DNA of 36,238 nt, taken from IMG/VR virus record IMGVR_UViG_3300032086_002567, positions 1-36,238 of that record; one strand, given 5' to 3'. The position numbers and the translations under genes are program-made. Of the stretch, positions 21,235 through 29,352 are shown in pieces. Source of the stretch: a virus. How positions within the stretch are numbered: the stretch's first letter is position 1; each line of letters begins with the position of its first letter. The notes beneath the pieces were generated by a model. The model was not told the DNA's origin, did no database searches, and saw nothing but the letters and a program-made list of their open reading frames with translations.

Positions 21235-22632
21235 TTATAATCCTAACCCTGCAGGGCTATTTGATATTTGCTCTCTTAAATCATCGTCGGTTACGCCGTC
21301 TTGAACTTTGCCAGATTGACGCATTCTATGGAATAACACCGAATCAGGGATTACGCCTTTGAATACGCTATCGACTAACACTCTTAGCTCGTCAGCATTA
21401 AGTGATGATGTTGCGAACTCTCGGCTGAACGAAACTTCAATATCGCCACTTGATACTCTGTCCAGCATCATCTTAAATACTCGTCTGTAAGCATCTTCTA
21501 AATTTGATACGATAGTTAGGATAGACGCTGATTCACTGCTTGAGATAATATCAGCCTCGGTTGCGCTCATGTTTCCAGAATTACTATCTAACAACTTGGC
21601 TCCGATTGCCTTAGCTTGTTCTTCTTTGTGGGTCATCGACTCCATATTAGCCGAATTAGGTTGAGCTTGTAATAGTTGAGCGCTTGCCCCTTCACCAAAC
21701 ACCCAAGCAACACCAGAGCCAAACTCGAGTGAGCCTTTCTCGCCTGTGTTTTTATCAATTTCCGTTTGACTAACCCCAGAGATAAACGGTTGAACCTGCC
21801 CTAATTTAAATCTAAAATCCTCATAGTCTGCGCTTGATTGAAAGTGAGACACGTTTAAAGCTGCCAATTCATACAATAAAGCATCATCTACCACCTCATC
21901 ATTGTTTAACCCGCCTGCAAATTGAAAAGGCACATAACTTAACCTTTGACCGCTTGCGTTTTGAGCTGGAAATGTTTCCACGCTAATTAACTCGCCGTCC
22001 TCATAATCATAAACCTCAATAGAGCACTGGCCATCCTCTAGATAAATTACACGCTCCCTATCATGATCTTTACTTTCACTACTGCGCCATTCTGCTAGCA
22101 CAACCTTGCTCAATACCCGCCGATGATTGATAGTAGACGTTTCCCAATTAAGTATTTGTGATGCTTTGTAAAGTATTGCTACTGGCCTAGCCCCCATAGC
22201 AGCCTCATCAGCTTGGCTCAATGGTTCCTCTGTTGCCGTATAGTCAACAAACCACCCACAACGGCTAGTTTCTGCTATTTCTCTTGCTGCTGCCTTTGCT
22301 TGCTGAAAAAATGACAATCCGGCGCCATCAATATCAGTCTCAATATAATTAACTCCAGCAACATCCAAGTCAGCCTCTTTTTTGAATATTGAGCCTACAA
22401 TAGTATTTTCTGTTGGTTTAGTGAAGTTGTAAAAATGCGCACGCTTAACATAGTTCTCATATGCAGCGGTATTTCTCATGCTTAAATCATGCGGGTTCGG
22501 CTTCGGTAGGTAAAACTGCCTAGAATTACACCCTCCGCCCTTTACTCGTGAGCGTATAACATCTTCAACCAGATTCCAGCGGTCGATATTGTTTTTATAT
22601 TCTCGGTGTAAATCGTTATATTCGTGGGTCAT
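21235..22632 (-). CDS. Portal protein (DUF4055-like, 465 aa)
   Basis: Starts MTHEYNDLHREYKNNIDRWN. FTKPTENTIVGSIFKKEADL and the central wing (FVDYTATEEPLSQADEAAM) followed by LSYVPFQFAGG and ALLYELAALNVSHFQSSADY match the DUF4055 portal family. NMSATEADIISSSESASILT is the conserved helix before the C-terminal clip and crown. The portal forms the dodecameric gate for DNA packaging. It overlaps the terminase stop. Confidence 0.9.
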   Translation of the reverse strand: MTHEYNDLHREYKNNIDRWNLVEDVIRSRVKGGGCNSRQFYLPKPNPHDLSMRNTAAYENYVKRAHFYNFTKPTENTIVGSIFKKEADLDVAGVNYIETDIDGAGLSFFQQAKAAAREIAETSRCGWFVDYTATEEPLSQADEAAMGARPVAILYKASQILNWETSTINHRRVLSKVVLAEWRSSESKDHDRERVIYLEDGQCSIEVYDYEDGELISVETFPAQNASGQRLSYVPFQFAGGLNNDEVVDDALLYELAALNVSHFQSSADYEDFRFKLGQVQPFISGVSQTEIDKNTGEKGSLEFGSGVAWVFGEGASAQLLQAQPNSANMESMTHKEEQAKAIGAKLLDSNSGNMSATEADIISSSESASILTIVSNLEDAYRRVFKMMLDRVSSGDIEVSFSREFATSSLNADELRVLVDSVFKGVIPDSVLFHRMRQSGKVQDGVTDDDLREQISNSPAGLGL

Positions 22633-23879
22633 ATTCTGAACTCTATTTTAGTGTTAGATGCCGGTTTAATTACCGGATAATCGTAAACTATGAAATAGCC
22701 CCCAGCGTCATTCATATGGTCTTTATCTTGCTTTTTGTCTGGCTCGCCATTTTCACCCCACACTTGCTGCTCTAAACAGTCGGCGTAGTTGGGGCATTTA
22801 TCGACATTAACAAGATAGTCTCTATTGTTGCCATTATCGCAAAAAGCGCGATTCATTGCTAATATACGCTCTTTAACGAATGGATTCCTAGATTGCGCCA
22901 TCACTCTAAATCCGGCCTCTTCAAGTAATGCTATATCGGTTTGACTAGCATTAACTGATTTTCTGCTTTTCCCGCTTGCGTCTGGGTAAACGCTAATAGA
23001 GCAATCTTTGTATCTGTTTTTTATAATGTTGATCATGTCTGGGGTGTCATATCCATTAGCTATCTCGTCAACCGCTATCGGCTTACCGTTATCCTTCACG
23101 TGAATAACCGCTGCCATTTTGCCAACATTGAAATCCATGCCGATATAAACAGGCTCTTTGCCATCCCAAACCTTATTTGTGTTGTTTAACTTTCTGTCAA
23201 AACTTGTGTAAATAGTGCCGCTTGTTAGGTTTACGAACTCACCCATCAAATAAGCTTCAATCAATTGAGCTGGGTAGCTGTCTTTCATTGATTTAATGTA
23301 GCCGTCTGGTAGGTGTGGATTTGACGCGGTAGGCGCTTGGATTATCTTGTACCCCTCTTTTGGCGACTTCTTCCACGACTGATAAACGAATTTAAAACCT
23401 TCTGGGGTCGTTGTGACTCCAATAGTGTTTGGCATACCATCAGGTTTATATTGCCGATTTCTTGACTGTATCCTACGCCACACGTCGGCCGCATCGTCTA
23501 TTTTTAAAGTGTCTAACTCATCAACATCAGCATCAGCGTGCTCATAACCTATAATCCTGGAGGGTGTATCCATGCTTCTAAAAAATATCTTTCCAGCGTT
23601 TTCTATTTCGATGTAGTTTAATGGTGATTTATACAGCTTGTAAGGAATGTTTAATTCTTCTAACGCTTCCTCAAATCTTGGGAATGCAATCATCCTAACT
23701 AAATCATATGTCGGTTCATAGAATCCACGGTTAAGAGTTGGGTACTTAAGTTTGCCTATTATAGCTCTTTTAATTGCCGCTTCGGTCTTTCCAGCTCCGA
23801 ACCCTGCCACCATTGCAGGAAATAAATCATTTGAAGTTATATAGTCAAACTGTGGCTTGGTTGGATTAATCTGTGACAT
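22629..23879 (-). CDS. terL: Terminase large subunit (416 aa)
   Basis: Walker A is GFGAGKT (residues 26-32, Lys31), Walker B is VDELD (Asp120-Glu121), and the motor coupling segment VTTTPEGF follows at about 155. The RNase H-like nuclease has its acidic residues in IGMDFNVGK (Asp249), VYPDASGKS (Asp300) and HMNDAGGY (Asp391). It cuts concatemers and drives DNA into the procapsid. The short N-terminus before Walker A is normal for this branch. Cohesive-end versus headful type cannot be told from sequence alone; the circular assembly is compatible with headful packaging. Confidence 0.95.
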   Translation of the reverse strand: MSQINPTKPQFDYITSNDLFPAMVAGFGAGKTEAAIKRAIIGKLKYPTLNRGFYEPTYDLVRMIAFPRFEEALEELNIPYKLYKSPLNYIEIENAGKIFFRSMDTPSRIIGYEHADADVDELDTLKIDDAADVWRRIQSRNRQYKPDGMPNTIGVTTTPEGFKFVYQSWKKSPKEGYKIIQAPTASNPHLPDGYIKSMKDSYPAQLIEAYLMGEFVNLTSGTIYTSFDRKLNNTNKVWDGKEPVYIGMDFNVGKMAAVIHVKDNGKPIAVDEIANGYDTPDMINIIKNRYKDCSISVYPDASGKSRKSVNASQTDIALLEEAGFRVMAQSRNPFVKERILAMNRAFCDNGNNRDYLVNVDKCPNYADCLEQQVWGENGEPDKKQDKDHMNDAGGYFIVYDYPVIKPASNTKIEFRI

Positions 23880-24276
23880 GCGGGTTGACTATTTCAATTT
23901 TATAGTTTGTTGGCGGCCTTTCTTCGTTTTGACCATCAGCCCAGCCCATATTTTTTAAGGCAAATATTGAACCTGTGCATGATGTAGATCTAAGCCCTTC
24001 CTCGTAGCTGTTTTCGATAAAAAGCCTTGCACGCTTTATTGTGTAAGAGAACTCAGGTCTTTTTTCATAGTCGTAAAATGATTGTCTTGATGCAAAACCT
24101 AGTGCCCAACATAGACCACTTATAGTAATACTAGGCACTTCAAACTCCGCACCATCTCGCGATTTATGCTTTATTGTTGGAGGATTGTTTATGTAATCAT
24201 CTATCTTTGATTGCAACTCTTCCGCACTTTTATAGTTTGGAGGGCTTCCAACCTTATTTCTATCTGCCACTTTCAC
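23866..24276 (-). CDS. Terminase small subunit (136 aa)
   Basis: No ATG is available; GTG at 24276 or GTG at 24270 is the start, with GGGG just upstream. The sequence has KVGSPPNYKSAEELQSKIDD, TISGLCWALGFASRQSFYDY (a DNA-binding helix-turn-helix) and the family ending GSIFALKNMGW. Small terminase subunits recognise the packaging site and load the large subunit. It overlaps terL by 14 bases. Confidence 0.9.
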   Translation of the reverse strand: MKVADRNKVGSPPNYKSAEELQSKIDDYINNPPTIKHKSRDGAEFEVPSITISGLCWALGFASRQSFYDYEKRPEFSYTIKRARLFIENSYEEGLRSTSCTGSIFALKNMGWADGQNEERPPTNYKIEIVNPHVTD

Positions 24277-24285
24277 GCCCCGCGA

Positions 24286-24387
24286 TTAGTGTATAGTTAT
24301 TGCTTCTGCAATATCTCCGAATTCGTTAATAATATACCAAATTTTATCAATTAAGATCCAAGCTCCGCTCTCGTCTTCATGTATCAT
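24286..24387 (-). CDS. Possible tiny acidic protein (33 aa)
   Basis: ATG 24387 overlaps the stop of the 38-residue gene (ATGA). The frame reads MIHEDESGAWILIDKIWYII followed by an acidic helical end, filling the gap before the small terminase gene. The ribosome site is poor and coupling would be needed. It may be a genuine tiny gene or a chance frame. Confidence 0.4.
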   Translation of the reverse strand: MIHEDESGAWILIDKIWYIINEFGDIAEAITIH

Positions 24388-24500
24388 TTTGGCTTATTAG
24401 CATTATCAATTCTTTTAGCAAGTCGCTTTGCCTCTTTCTCTTCCATACCTTCTTTGATTAATCTGTCGTAAGTTGAGTTATCTTTTTTAGATTTTAGCAT
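24384..24500 (-). CDS. Small charged helical protein (38 aa)
   Basis: ATG 24500 overlaps the end of the preceding gene. It reads MLKSKKDNSTYDRLIKEGME and continues as one highly charged helix with alternating Glu and Lys. No motif is present. Its place between structural genes and the terminase, with overlaps on both sides, supports expression; function unknown. Confidence 0.5.
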   Translation of the reverse strand: MLKSKKDNSTYDRLIKEGMEEKEAKRLAKRIDNANKPK

Positions 24501-24805
24501 CCTGTCGCCTCCGTAGCTTGTTTAGTACACTCCCAATGTCCAACTAACCCGCCCGCTGTTGAGTCAATAATTATTTTGTAGTACTTACCATCAATTATAT
24601 CAACATCTGGAGCTAGTGTGGCTCTGTATATACCGTCACTTGCTGCAACATAAGGCATTGAGAAGCTAGCAACCGCTTGTGTGTCGTCTATGTTGTCAAT
24701 CTTGCCTGTGACAGTTGCATCATTAATGAACTCAGACGTCAATGCGTTAGTCAGAGTGATCTGAACATATATTGAATTGTCAGCCGCTAGCTCTATTGTA
24801 GCCAT
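24494..24805 (-). CDS. Small beta-rich virion-associated protein (103 aa)
   Basis: MATIELAADNSIYVQITLTN and the later strands (YRATLAPDVDIIDGKYYKII) give an Ig-like beta sandwich of about 100 residues, ending with HWECTKQATEATGC. Such one-domain proteins occur beside tail fibre or decoration genes. It follows the repeat protein directly, and a joint role on the virion surface is likely but unproven. Confidence 0.6.
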   Translation of the reverse strand: MATIELAADNSIYVQITLTNALTSEFINDATVTGKIDNIDDTQAVASFSMPYVAASDGIYRATLAPDVDIIDGKYYKIIIDSTAGGLVGHWECTKQATEATGC

Positions 24806-24806
24806 A

Positions 24807-26306
24807 CTATGCCCCGTCTATCGCATTAAATACTGAAATCTCACCTGAGATTGCCTTGTTAGCGCTTAAAACGCCTGATGTTTCTATTTTAACAGACATT
24901 TCGCCAATAACATAACCAACAACATTCACTATCTCGCCATCTCCGACTACATCACCAGAAATATATAGAGATGTTACGCCGGTTATTGACGGGTTTATAT
25001 CCAATGTTAATAAGTCGGCCGTATATGTTGCCTGCTGCCCGCTTAACTGTAAAGATATACCCTTAACTACTGATCCCGCTGAATAGCTTGTGTTTACCCC
25101 TGTGATCGCCTTTGACAATCCAATCGACAAACTTTCTATTGCTATTACCGATGAAACTCCGCCTATTGCGACTGTTGCAGAACCATCTACAGAAAGCGAG
25201 CCCATGCCATAAGTTGCACCAACCCCAGACAGTGAAACGCTAATTGAAGGGCTTGCACTCTCAGTTGAAAATGTAGAAGATAGCCCACTTAAGGCTGTGC
25301 TTAATGATGGACTTATTGATTCTATTGAGGCTGTGGCACTGACACCTGAACCGCTGACGCTTGTTGAAGCTATAACGGAATCTATTGCTGATGTTAAAGC
25401 CACTCCGGTCAACGCATCCTCAACTCCACTGGGGACACTAACAGAGCCAACGTTAGAAGATGCAGAAACGCCTGTTAATGCTTTTTCGGTTGATGATGAA
25501 AGGCTATCAATTGAATAAGAAAGGCTTAAACCCGTGATCGAAACACTAACAGAAGGCGAAACGCTATCAATCGCGCTTGTTGCGCTTTCTCCTGTTGTTG
25601 TTTTTGATAATTCTGGGCTAGTGCTTCCAGTTGATAACGTTGCTGACGCGCCGGTCAAGGCGGCCTCTACGCCACCCGCAATCTCGTTAATTGCAAACCC
25701 GAGAACTTGAGCGTCGTCACCACTGCCGGTATTATCAAAACCGCAACTAACGTCAGCGGTTCCAATCGTATCATAAGAATAGAACGCTGAGACTAGCGCA
25801 CCCATGTCGCCTTCGCCGCGATCAGACCACCCAGTTATTGGGGAAATGTTGGTAACTTGAGAGAATCCGCTCGTTACAATTTCAGCAACAAATGATTCCA
25901 CGCCGCCAATCGCAAGTGTGGCTCTAGGGTTGTTTTCGCTGCTAGAATCTATTAACTCGCTGCTTGTGCCGACCTCAGTGTCAGCGGCAGCGGTTAGCGT
26001 CATCACTATACAATGCTTACCAGTGTTTGAGCTGGTAGATATAACTGCGTCTTGCGCGCCTGTTGGGACGCTAGTACCTAAAAAGTACAAATACTGAACA
26101 GTGTGCTCTGCCGCTGTGCCAACAAACCTATGAACCCTAGTCATGGATGTGCCGCCGTACGTCACGCCAGTTATAGTGTCAGTATCATTTGTTCCCTGAC
26201 AGATGCCAACCCACACCCCGCGAGGCGTGCCGACCGGCGTAATACTCATTGTAACGTCACCGCCAAAGCCGGTATCGGTCACATGATTATCATAAGCCAT
26301 AGCCAT
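24807..26306 (-). CDS. Repeat-containing virion protein (499 aa)
   Basis: Residues 1-210 are one globular beta-rich domain (MTLTAAADTEVG, VLGFAINEIAGG). From about 213 to 455 there are roughly 12 tandem units of 20-22 residues of the form (A/S)LTGVSATxSIxSVSPSxS, predicted as regular strands, then a C-terminal cap (GEIVNVVGYVIGEMSVKI). Ser/Gly/Thr-rich solenoid repeats like this are found in phage tail-associated and decoration proteins. It is encoded immediately after the secreted beta-propeller gene. A fibre-like virion role is inferred. Confidence 0.7.
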   Translation of the reverse strand: MAMAYDNHVTDTGFGGDVTMSITPVGTPRGVWVGICQGTNDTDTITGVTYGGTSMTRVHRFVGTAAEHTVQYLYFLGTSVPTGAQDAVISTSSNTGKHCIVMTLTAAADTEVGTSSELIDSSSENNPRATLAIGGVESFVAEIVTSGFSQVTNISPITGWSDRGEGDMGALVSAFYSYDTIGTADVSCGFDNTGSGDDAQVLGFAINEIAGGVEAALTGASATLSTGSTSPELSKTTTGESATSAIDSVSPSVSVSITGLSLSYSIDSLSSSTEKALTGVSASSNVGSVSVPSGVEDALTGVALTSAIDSVIASTSVSGSGVSATASIESISPSLSTALSGLSSTFSTESASPSISVSLSGVGATYGMGSLSVDGSATVAIGGVSSVIAIESLSIGLSKAITGVNTSYSAGSVVKGISLQLSGQQATYTADLLTLDINPSITGVTSLYISGDVVGDGEIVNVVGYVIGEMSVKIETSGVLSANKAISGEISVFNAIDGA

Positions 26307-27146
26307 TTATTGAAGGGTTCCGTTGGCCTCAATGGTAGGGCAATCAAAGGTAACCGTCTGAGGGTCAAAGCTACCGTCCTCAATAGTCACGACAACATTG
26401 CCGGAAAATGTGCAAGTCTCTTCAGTGGGTGGTGGTGGGGGCGGCGGCGCTATTCCGTCAGCTTCATAGCATTGTAGTTGATCAGGTTCGCCACCAGCAC
26501 ACATCTGAGTATCGGTGAAATAAATCACTTCTGTATTGGTAAATGACACTAAATCATTAGACGACATAAAATTGCCTGACAGGTCATATTCAACAATGTT
26601 AGGCCTTGACTCGCACACTAGCACAATATTATTGCCATTCATTGCTAAGTCGCCAGCATTAACGCAACTCGGCTCGCTAAAAACCAAATCAGGATAAACA
26701 GTGCAACGGTCGCAACCGTTATCAATAAAAGAATAAACCGAACTTGAGCGTTCATCTAGTAAATAAACAACTCCGTTATGAACTGTTATACCTTCAATTC
26801 CATCGTTACCTGTTCTCGGGACGCTAACAAAGAAACGCCTTTCTACAGAACAAGTGTCAACGTTGATTACTGATATACCGTTTTTAGCTTCATTGACAGT
26901 GTAAACTTTGTTAGTTTCGAAAAACTCAACAGCTTCCAGGTCTCCACCACTGGCGCAAGACTTAGTATTTAGATCAACATATCCTTTTTTATTGTCCACA
27001 TAAGCAACGCCCCAAATTGAGCTGTATGCTCCACCACTTAGATCTGTATAGCCGCTTAGTGATTGCATTTCACCAACCGGCTCATATTCTGAAATGTTAG
27101 CAGCAGACAAAGGGAAAACAAGAAGTACCAATAAATACTTAATCAT
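26307..27146 (-). CDS. Secreted beta-propeller-like protein, SdiA-regulated-type (279 aa)
   Basis: A clear signal peptide opens the protein (MIKYLLVLLVFPLSAANI, cleavage after Ser-Ala). The body has repeated four-strand blades with GGDLEAVEF, VYTVNEAKNGISVINVD, DGIEGITVHNGVVYLLDER and CVNAGDLAMNGNNIVLVCES, closely resembling SdiA-regulated/phytase-like propellers. About ten cysteines suggest disulphides in an oxidising compartment. A Pro7 linker (about residue 235) precedes a short beta tail (CTFSGNVVVTIEDGSFDP). Signal-peptide proteins are unusual inside a morphogenesis operon; export to the periplasm or cell surface is inferred. Confidence 0.65.
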   Translation of the reverse strand: MIKYLLVLLVFPLSAANISEYEPVGEMQSLSGYTDLSGGAYSSIWGVAYVDNKKGYVDLNTKSCASGGDLEAVEFFETNKVYTVNEAKNGISVINVDTCSVERRFFVSVPRTGNDGIEGITVHNGVVYLLDERSSSVYSFIDNGCDRCTVYPDLVFSEPSCVNAGDLAMNGNNIVLVCESRPNIVEYDLSGNFMSSNDLVSFTNTEVIYFTDTQMCAGGEPDQLQCYEADGIAPPPPPPPTEETCTFSGNVVVTIEDGSFDPQTVTFDCPTIEANGTLQ

Positions 27147-27160
27147 TTTTAACCCCTTTA

Positions 27161-27619
27161 TTATGCGTTACGAATCAACCCAGTAGTTCCATCATTTGTC
27201 GGCATTGTTAAAGTAAAATCTGCCGCCGTCACAGTTTGACTACCAAAAGTATGAACTGAAATGGAGTTTTTACCTGTCGCCGTGTCGTTATAAAGCAAAA
27301 CAGCGTCGAAAGCAGTTTCTAAGGTCACATTGGAGTAGACGATTGATGCGCTGGGTGTGAAATGCGCTGTATCGCCATCTAGAGCGGGCGCTGTTGCTGT
27401 TGTAACTGTAACGCCGCCTGCTGTGTAGTTTGTGCCAGATACTTCATTGGTCGCACTATAAGCAGTTGTAGTTTTATCTACTGTGGCAGTTGCTAAATAA
27501 AGCGCCGCTTTGATTGTGTCTTTTGTCGTTCCTGCGCGAATAACGGAAGCCCCTAGAGCGGTTATCCCGTTCATAAAGTCCAGTTTTGCACTATTGCATA
27601 AAGCTTGTGTATTAGCCAT
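27161..27619 (-). CDS. Conserved phage virion-type protein (152 aa)
   Basis: Starts MANTQALCNSAKLDFMNGIT, then TTKDTIKAALYLATATVDKT, TNEVSGTNYTAGGVTV and SVHTFGSQTVTAADFTLTMP. This set of segments is characteristic of a beta-rich family recurrent in phages of proteobacteria, usually next to tail or structural genes, without a proven function. Likely a virion accessory protein. Confidence 0.7.
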   Translation of the reverse strand: MANTQALCNSAKLDFMNGITALGASVIRAGTTKDTIKAALYLATATVDKTTTAYSATNEVSGTNYTAGGVTVTTATAPALDGDTAHFTPSASIVYSNVTLETAFDAVLLYNDTATGKNSISVHTFGSQTVTAADFTLTMPTNDGTTGLIRNA

Positions 27620-27643
27620 CTTTTAACCCTCGTTAAATAAAAA

Positions 27644-27856
27644 TTATCCTATTGATTCTGCAAACATCTCGCCCACCACATTACTTTTAAGATGTACGTG
27701 TGGCGCTCTATGAACGCATCTATCGCCTAGCCAGTATTCTAACACGTAGGTCTTTTCGTTATCATCTTCATAGTGTATTTCGTTTTTTCTTAGAAGCGAT
27801 TCGTCCATTTGTGTGATAGGAGCGCCATCTTCTAGTTGTACGTTAATCATTGCCAT
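27644..27856 (-). CDS. Hypothetical protein (70 aa)
   Basis: The start overlaps the o-spanin stop (TAATG). It reads MAMINVQLEDGAPITQMDES and then YVLEYWLGDRCVHRAPHVHL, with a histidine-rich centre (HRAPHVH) that could bind metal. Small and acidic. No family recognised. Position between the spanins and virion genes gives no firm hint. Confidence 0.6.
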   Translation of the reverse strand: MAMINVQLEDGAPITQMDESLLRKNEIHYEDDNEKTYVLEYWLGDRCVHRAPHVHLKSNVVGEMFAESIG

Positions 27857-28137
27857 TATTTTTTACCATGAAGTTCGTTGTGCTTGTTGATCGATTCGCA
27901 TATTGAGTCAATGCGAGCTTGATAGCTGATTATGTGTTTTTCAAGTTTATCGAAAACTGGATCGGAAATAGAGTTCAATTCTTCATCGCTCAGCCTATCG
28001 CCCAGTGTTTGACTAGGGTATAGCATGCAGTTTAGGTCGCTGTGGGCTATTTCAATAGTGCTACAGCTTTGAAGCCCTATCACGCCTGCTAGCAAACTGG
28101 CTATTTTTAACCCTTTTATTAATCCGCTTTTGCTCAT
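27856..28137 (-). CDS. Outer-membrane spanin lipoprotein (Rz1-like, 93 aa)
   Basis: The preferred start at 28137 gives MSKSGLIKGLKIASLLAGVI followed by the lipobox GLQSC, a signal peptidase II site with the lipidated Cys at about residue 24. The mature part is soluble and helical (KLEHIISYQARIDSICESIN-like segments). It overlaps the inner spanin gene in another frame by 77 bases, the classic Rz/Rz1 layout. It spans the periplasm with the inner spanin and fuses the membranes at lysis. Confidence 0.8.
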   Translation of the reverse strand: MSKSGLIKGLKIASLLAGVIGLQSCSTIEIAHSDLNCMLYPSQTLGDRLSDEELNSISDPVFDKLEKHIISYQARIDSICESINKHNELHGKK

Positions 28138-28318
28138 CTTTTCGCACCTGCTGTTCAAAAACTTCCTGCTCTGCATCGATTTCAATTAACTTGTCTTTTA
28201 TTCTTACTTCTTTCTGCGCCTCCTGTTTGGCTTTTCGTTCAGACTTAGCCCACACAAAAAGAACACCACTTAATAAAGCTAAAGCGCCCGTTATTTTCGC
28301 CCAGATACCACTAAACAT
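28061..28318 (-). CDS. Inner-membrane spanin (Rz-like, 85 aa)
   Basis: Start 28318 (MFSGIWAKITGALALLSGVL) overlaps the stop of the holin-like gene; the longer frame from 28372 lies inside that gene. One N-terminal transmembrane helix (residues 4-23) is followed by a long coiled coil rich in Lys, Glu and Gln (KAKQEAQKEVRIKDKLIEID). This is the i-spanin architecture, and the o-spanin overlaps its 3' end. Confidence 0.8.
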   Translation of the reverse strand: MFSGIWAKITGALALLSGVLFVWAKSERKAKQEAQKEVRIKDKLIEIDAEQEVFEQQVRKDEQKRINKRVKNSQFASRRDRASKL

Positions 28319-28532
28319 GACTATCCGCCTTTGTTTTGTTCCTACCCCAGTAAACGCCACCGGCTGCACCAATAATTAAAGCTAAGCCTGAATAGTCAAC
28401 ATCACCACCATTCCAGTCACCATAAACCATGCCGGATATGACTAATTTAAAAAGGCAGGTTATAACGGTAATATTATACATTATTTTAGCGTTGCAGATT
28501 TTGCCGTTCGTGTCTCTTACTAAGTCATTCAC
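28311..28532 (-). CDS. Holin-like membrane protein (73 aa)
   Basis: Two hydrophobic helices, about residues 18-36 (MYNITVITCLFKLVISGMVY) and 46-62 (YSGLALIIGAAGGVYWG), with a short charged tail (RNKTKADSHV). Size, topology and place between endolysin and spanins fit a class II holin or a related small phage membrane protein. Other holin candidates exist upstream, so the assignment among them is uncertain. Confidence 0.6.
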   Translation of the reverse strand: MNDLVRDTNGKICNAKIMYNITVITCLFKLVISGMVYGDWNGGDVDYSGLALIIGAAGGVYWGRNKTKADSHV

Positions 28533-28533
28533 G

Positions 28534-28884
28534 TTAATAGCTCCAAACAGTAGGCCTTAAGCCTTCCGTGATGTCATCTAAATGAATAAAACGGCCTTGG
28601 CCTTTTTGTTTAACGCCTATGCCGGTGAACCCGTACTTAAAAGCTAGCCTTAAAACTTCGTGCGCGTGACCTCTATCACAGATAACATCTACAGCTTGGC
28701 CGCTTGCGTGGGTCTGCGTGAACCCTCTAAGATTATTATATTCTTCACATCGATAGCCACTTGAAACTAGTAAAGGTTTGTCGTATTCGTATCTAAGTTT
28801 GTTAAGTCTTTCTAATGTTTTCTCGCTAAAAGCGTACTCGTCGCAATGGGGGCACTTTAACTCGTCTTTTGAAAAGTAACTCAT
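28534..28884 (-). CDS. Endolysin, M15 peptidase (116 aa)
   Basis: SSGYRC, THASGQAVDV and RFIHLDD form the zinc site of M15 D-Ala-D-Ala-type peptidases: His59 and Asp66 (HxxxxxxD) and His101, with Asp103 near the active site. N-terminal Cys11 and Cys14 (CPHC) add a further metal-binding pair common in the M15A branch. It cleaves peptidoglycan cross-bridges. No signal peptide, so release depends on a holin. Length is normal for single-domain enzymes. Confidence 0.9.
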   Translation of the reverse strand: MSYFSKDELKCPHCDEYAFSEKTLERLNKLRYEYDKPLLVSSGYRCEEYNNLRGFTQTHASGQAVDVICDRGHAHEVLRLAFKYGFTGIGVKQKGQGRFIHLDDITEGLRPTVWSY

Positions 28885-29258
28885 TTCAACCCCATGTAAG
28901 CAAGGATGGCAGCTAAAATAACAGAGTTACTTATTCCGGTAATTCTGTCAAAGCTTGTTTTAGTGTTTGATTGTCGTTCATTAATAAGAATTAATTGATT
29001 AGCCATCTCGGACATTTTTTCACCTTGGTCTTTCTGGTTTTGATCAAGGCGCTCCATTCGAGCTATATCATATTCGCGATCTTTTCGTGTTTCTATATGT
29101 GATTGAGTGAGGGTCGTAACTGTTTCAACAAGCTTATCTAACTTAGCATCCGACTTAGCTTGCCTCCTTTCGCTTGCCTCTTGATGCTGGCTTAGCAATG
29201 AGGCGAAGCCTCTCAATATCTCGTCGCTGTCTACGCCTTTCGTGCTTTCTATTTTCAT
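28881..29258 (-). CDS. Coiled-coil protein with C-terminal membrane anchor (125 aa)
   Basis: A long helical body (residues 20-100, QHQEASERRQAKSDAKLDKL and MARMERLDQ-type heptads) ends in a hydrophobic C-terminal helix (SVILAAILAYMGLK). Similar tail-anchored coiled-coil proteins sit next to phage endolysins and are thought to act in lysis or holin control. The ATG follows AGGGG. It overlaps the preceding 65-residue frame by 104 bases. Confidence 0.65.
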   Translation of the reverse strand: MKIESTKGVDSDEILRGFASLLSQHQEASERRQAKSDAKLDKLVETVTTLTQSHIETRKDREYDIARMERLDQNQKDQGEKMSEMANQLILINERQSNTKTSFDRITGISNSVILAAILAYMGLK

Positions 29259-29352
29259 AGTAGCCCCTACTTACCCATCCGACCGCAACGCCGAAAAAGA
29301 GCACCGACAGCGCCTGAACGATTATTGAGACTGTCAACGCGTTTAGCTCCAT
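29155..29352 (-). CDS. Small one-helix membrane protein with basic tail (65 aa)
   Basis: MELNALTVSIIVQALSVLFF begins a single transmembrane helix, followed by a tail crowded with arginine and lysine (ENRKHERRRQRRDIERLRL). The profile resembles small holins or antiholins. It overlaps both neighbours (86 and 104 bases) in different frames, which either marks a tightly packed lysis cassette or makes it a chance frame; the intact helix and strongly basic end argue for the former. Confidence 0.5.
   Translation of the reverse strand: MELNALTVSIIVQALSVLFFGVAVGWVSRGYYENRKHERRRQRRDIERLRLIAKPASRGKRKEAS

Noticed and set aside
26103-26477. 124-residue plus-strand frame
   Set aside because: Antisense to two well-supported late genes; no ribosome site and no protein-like pattern.
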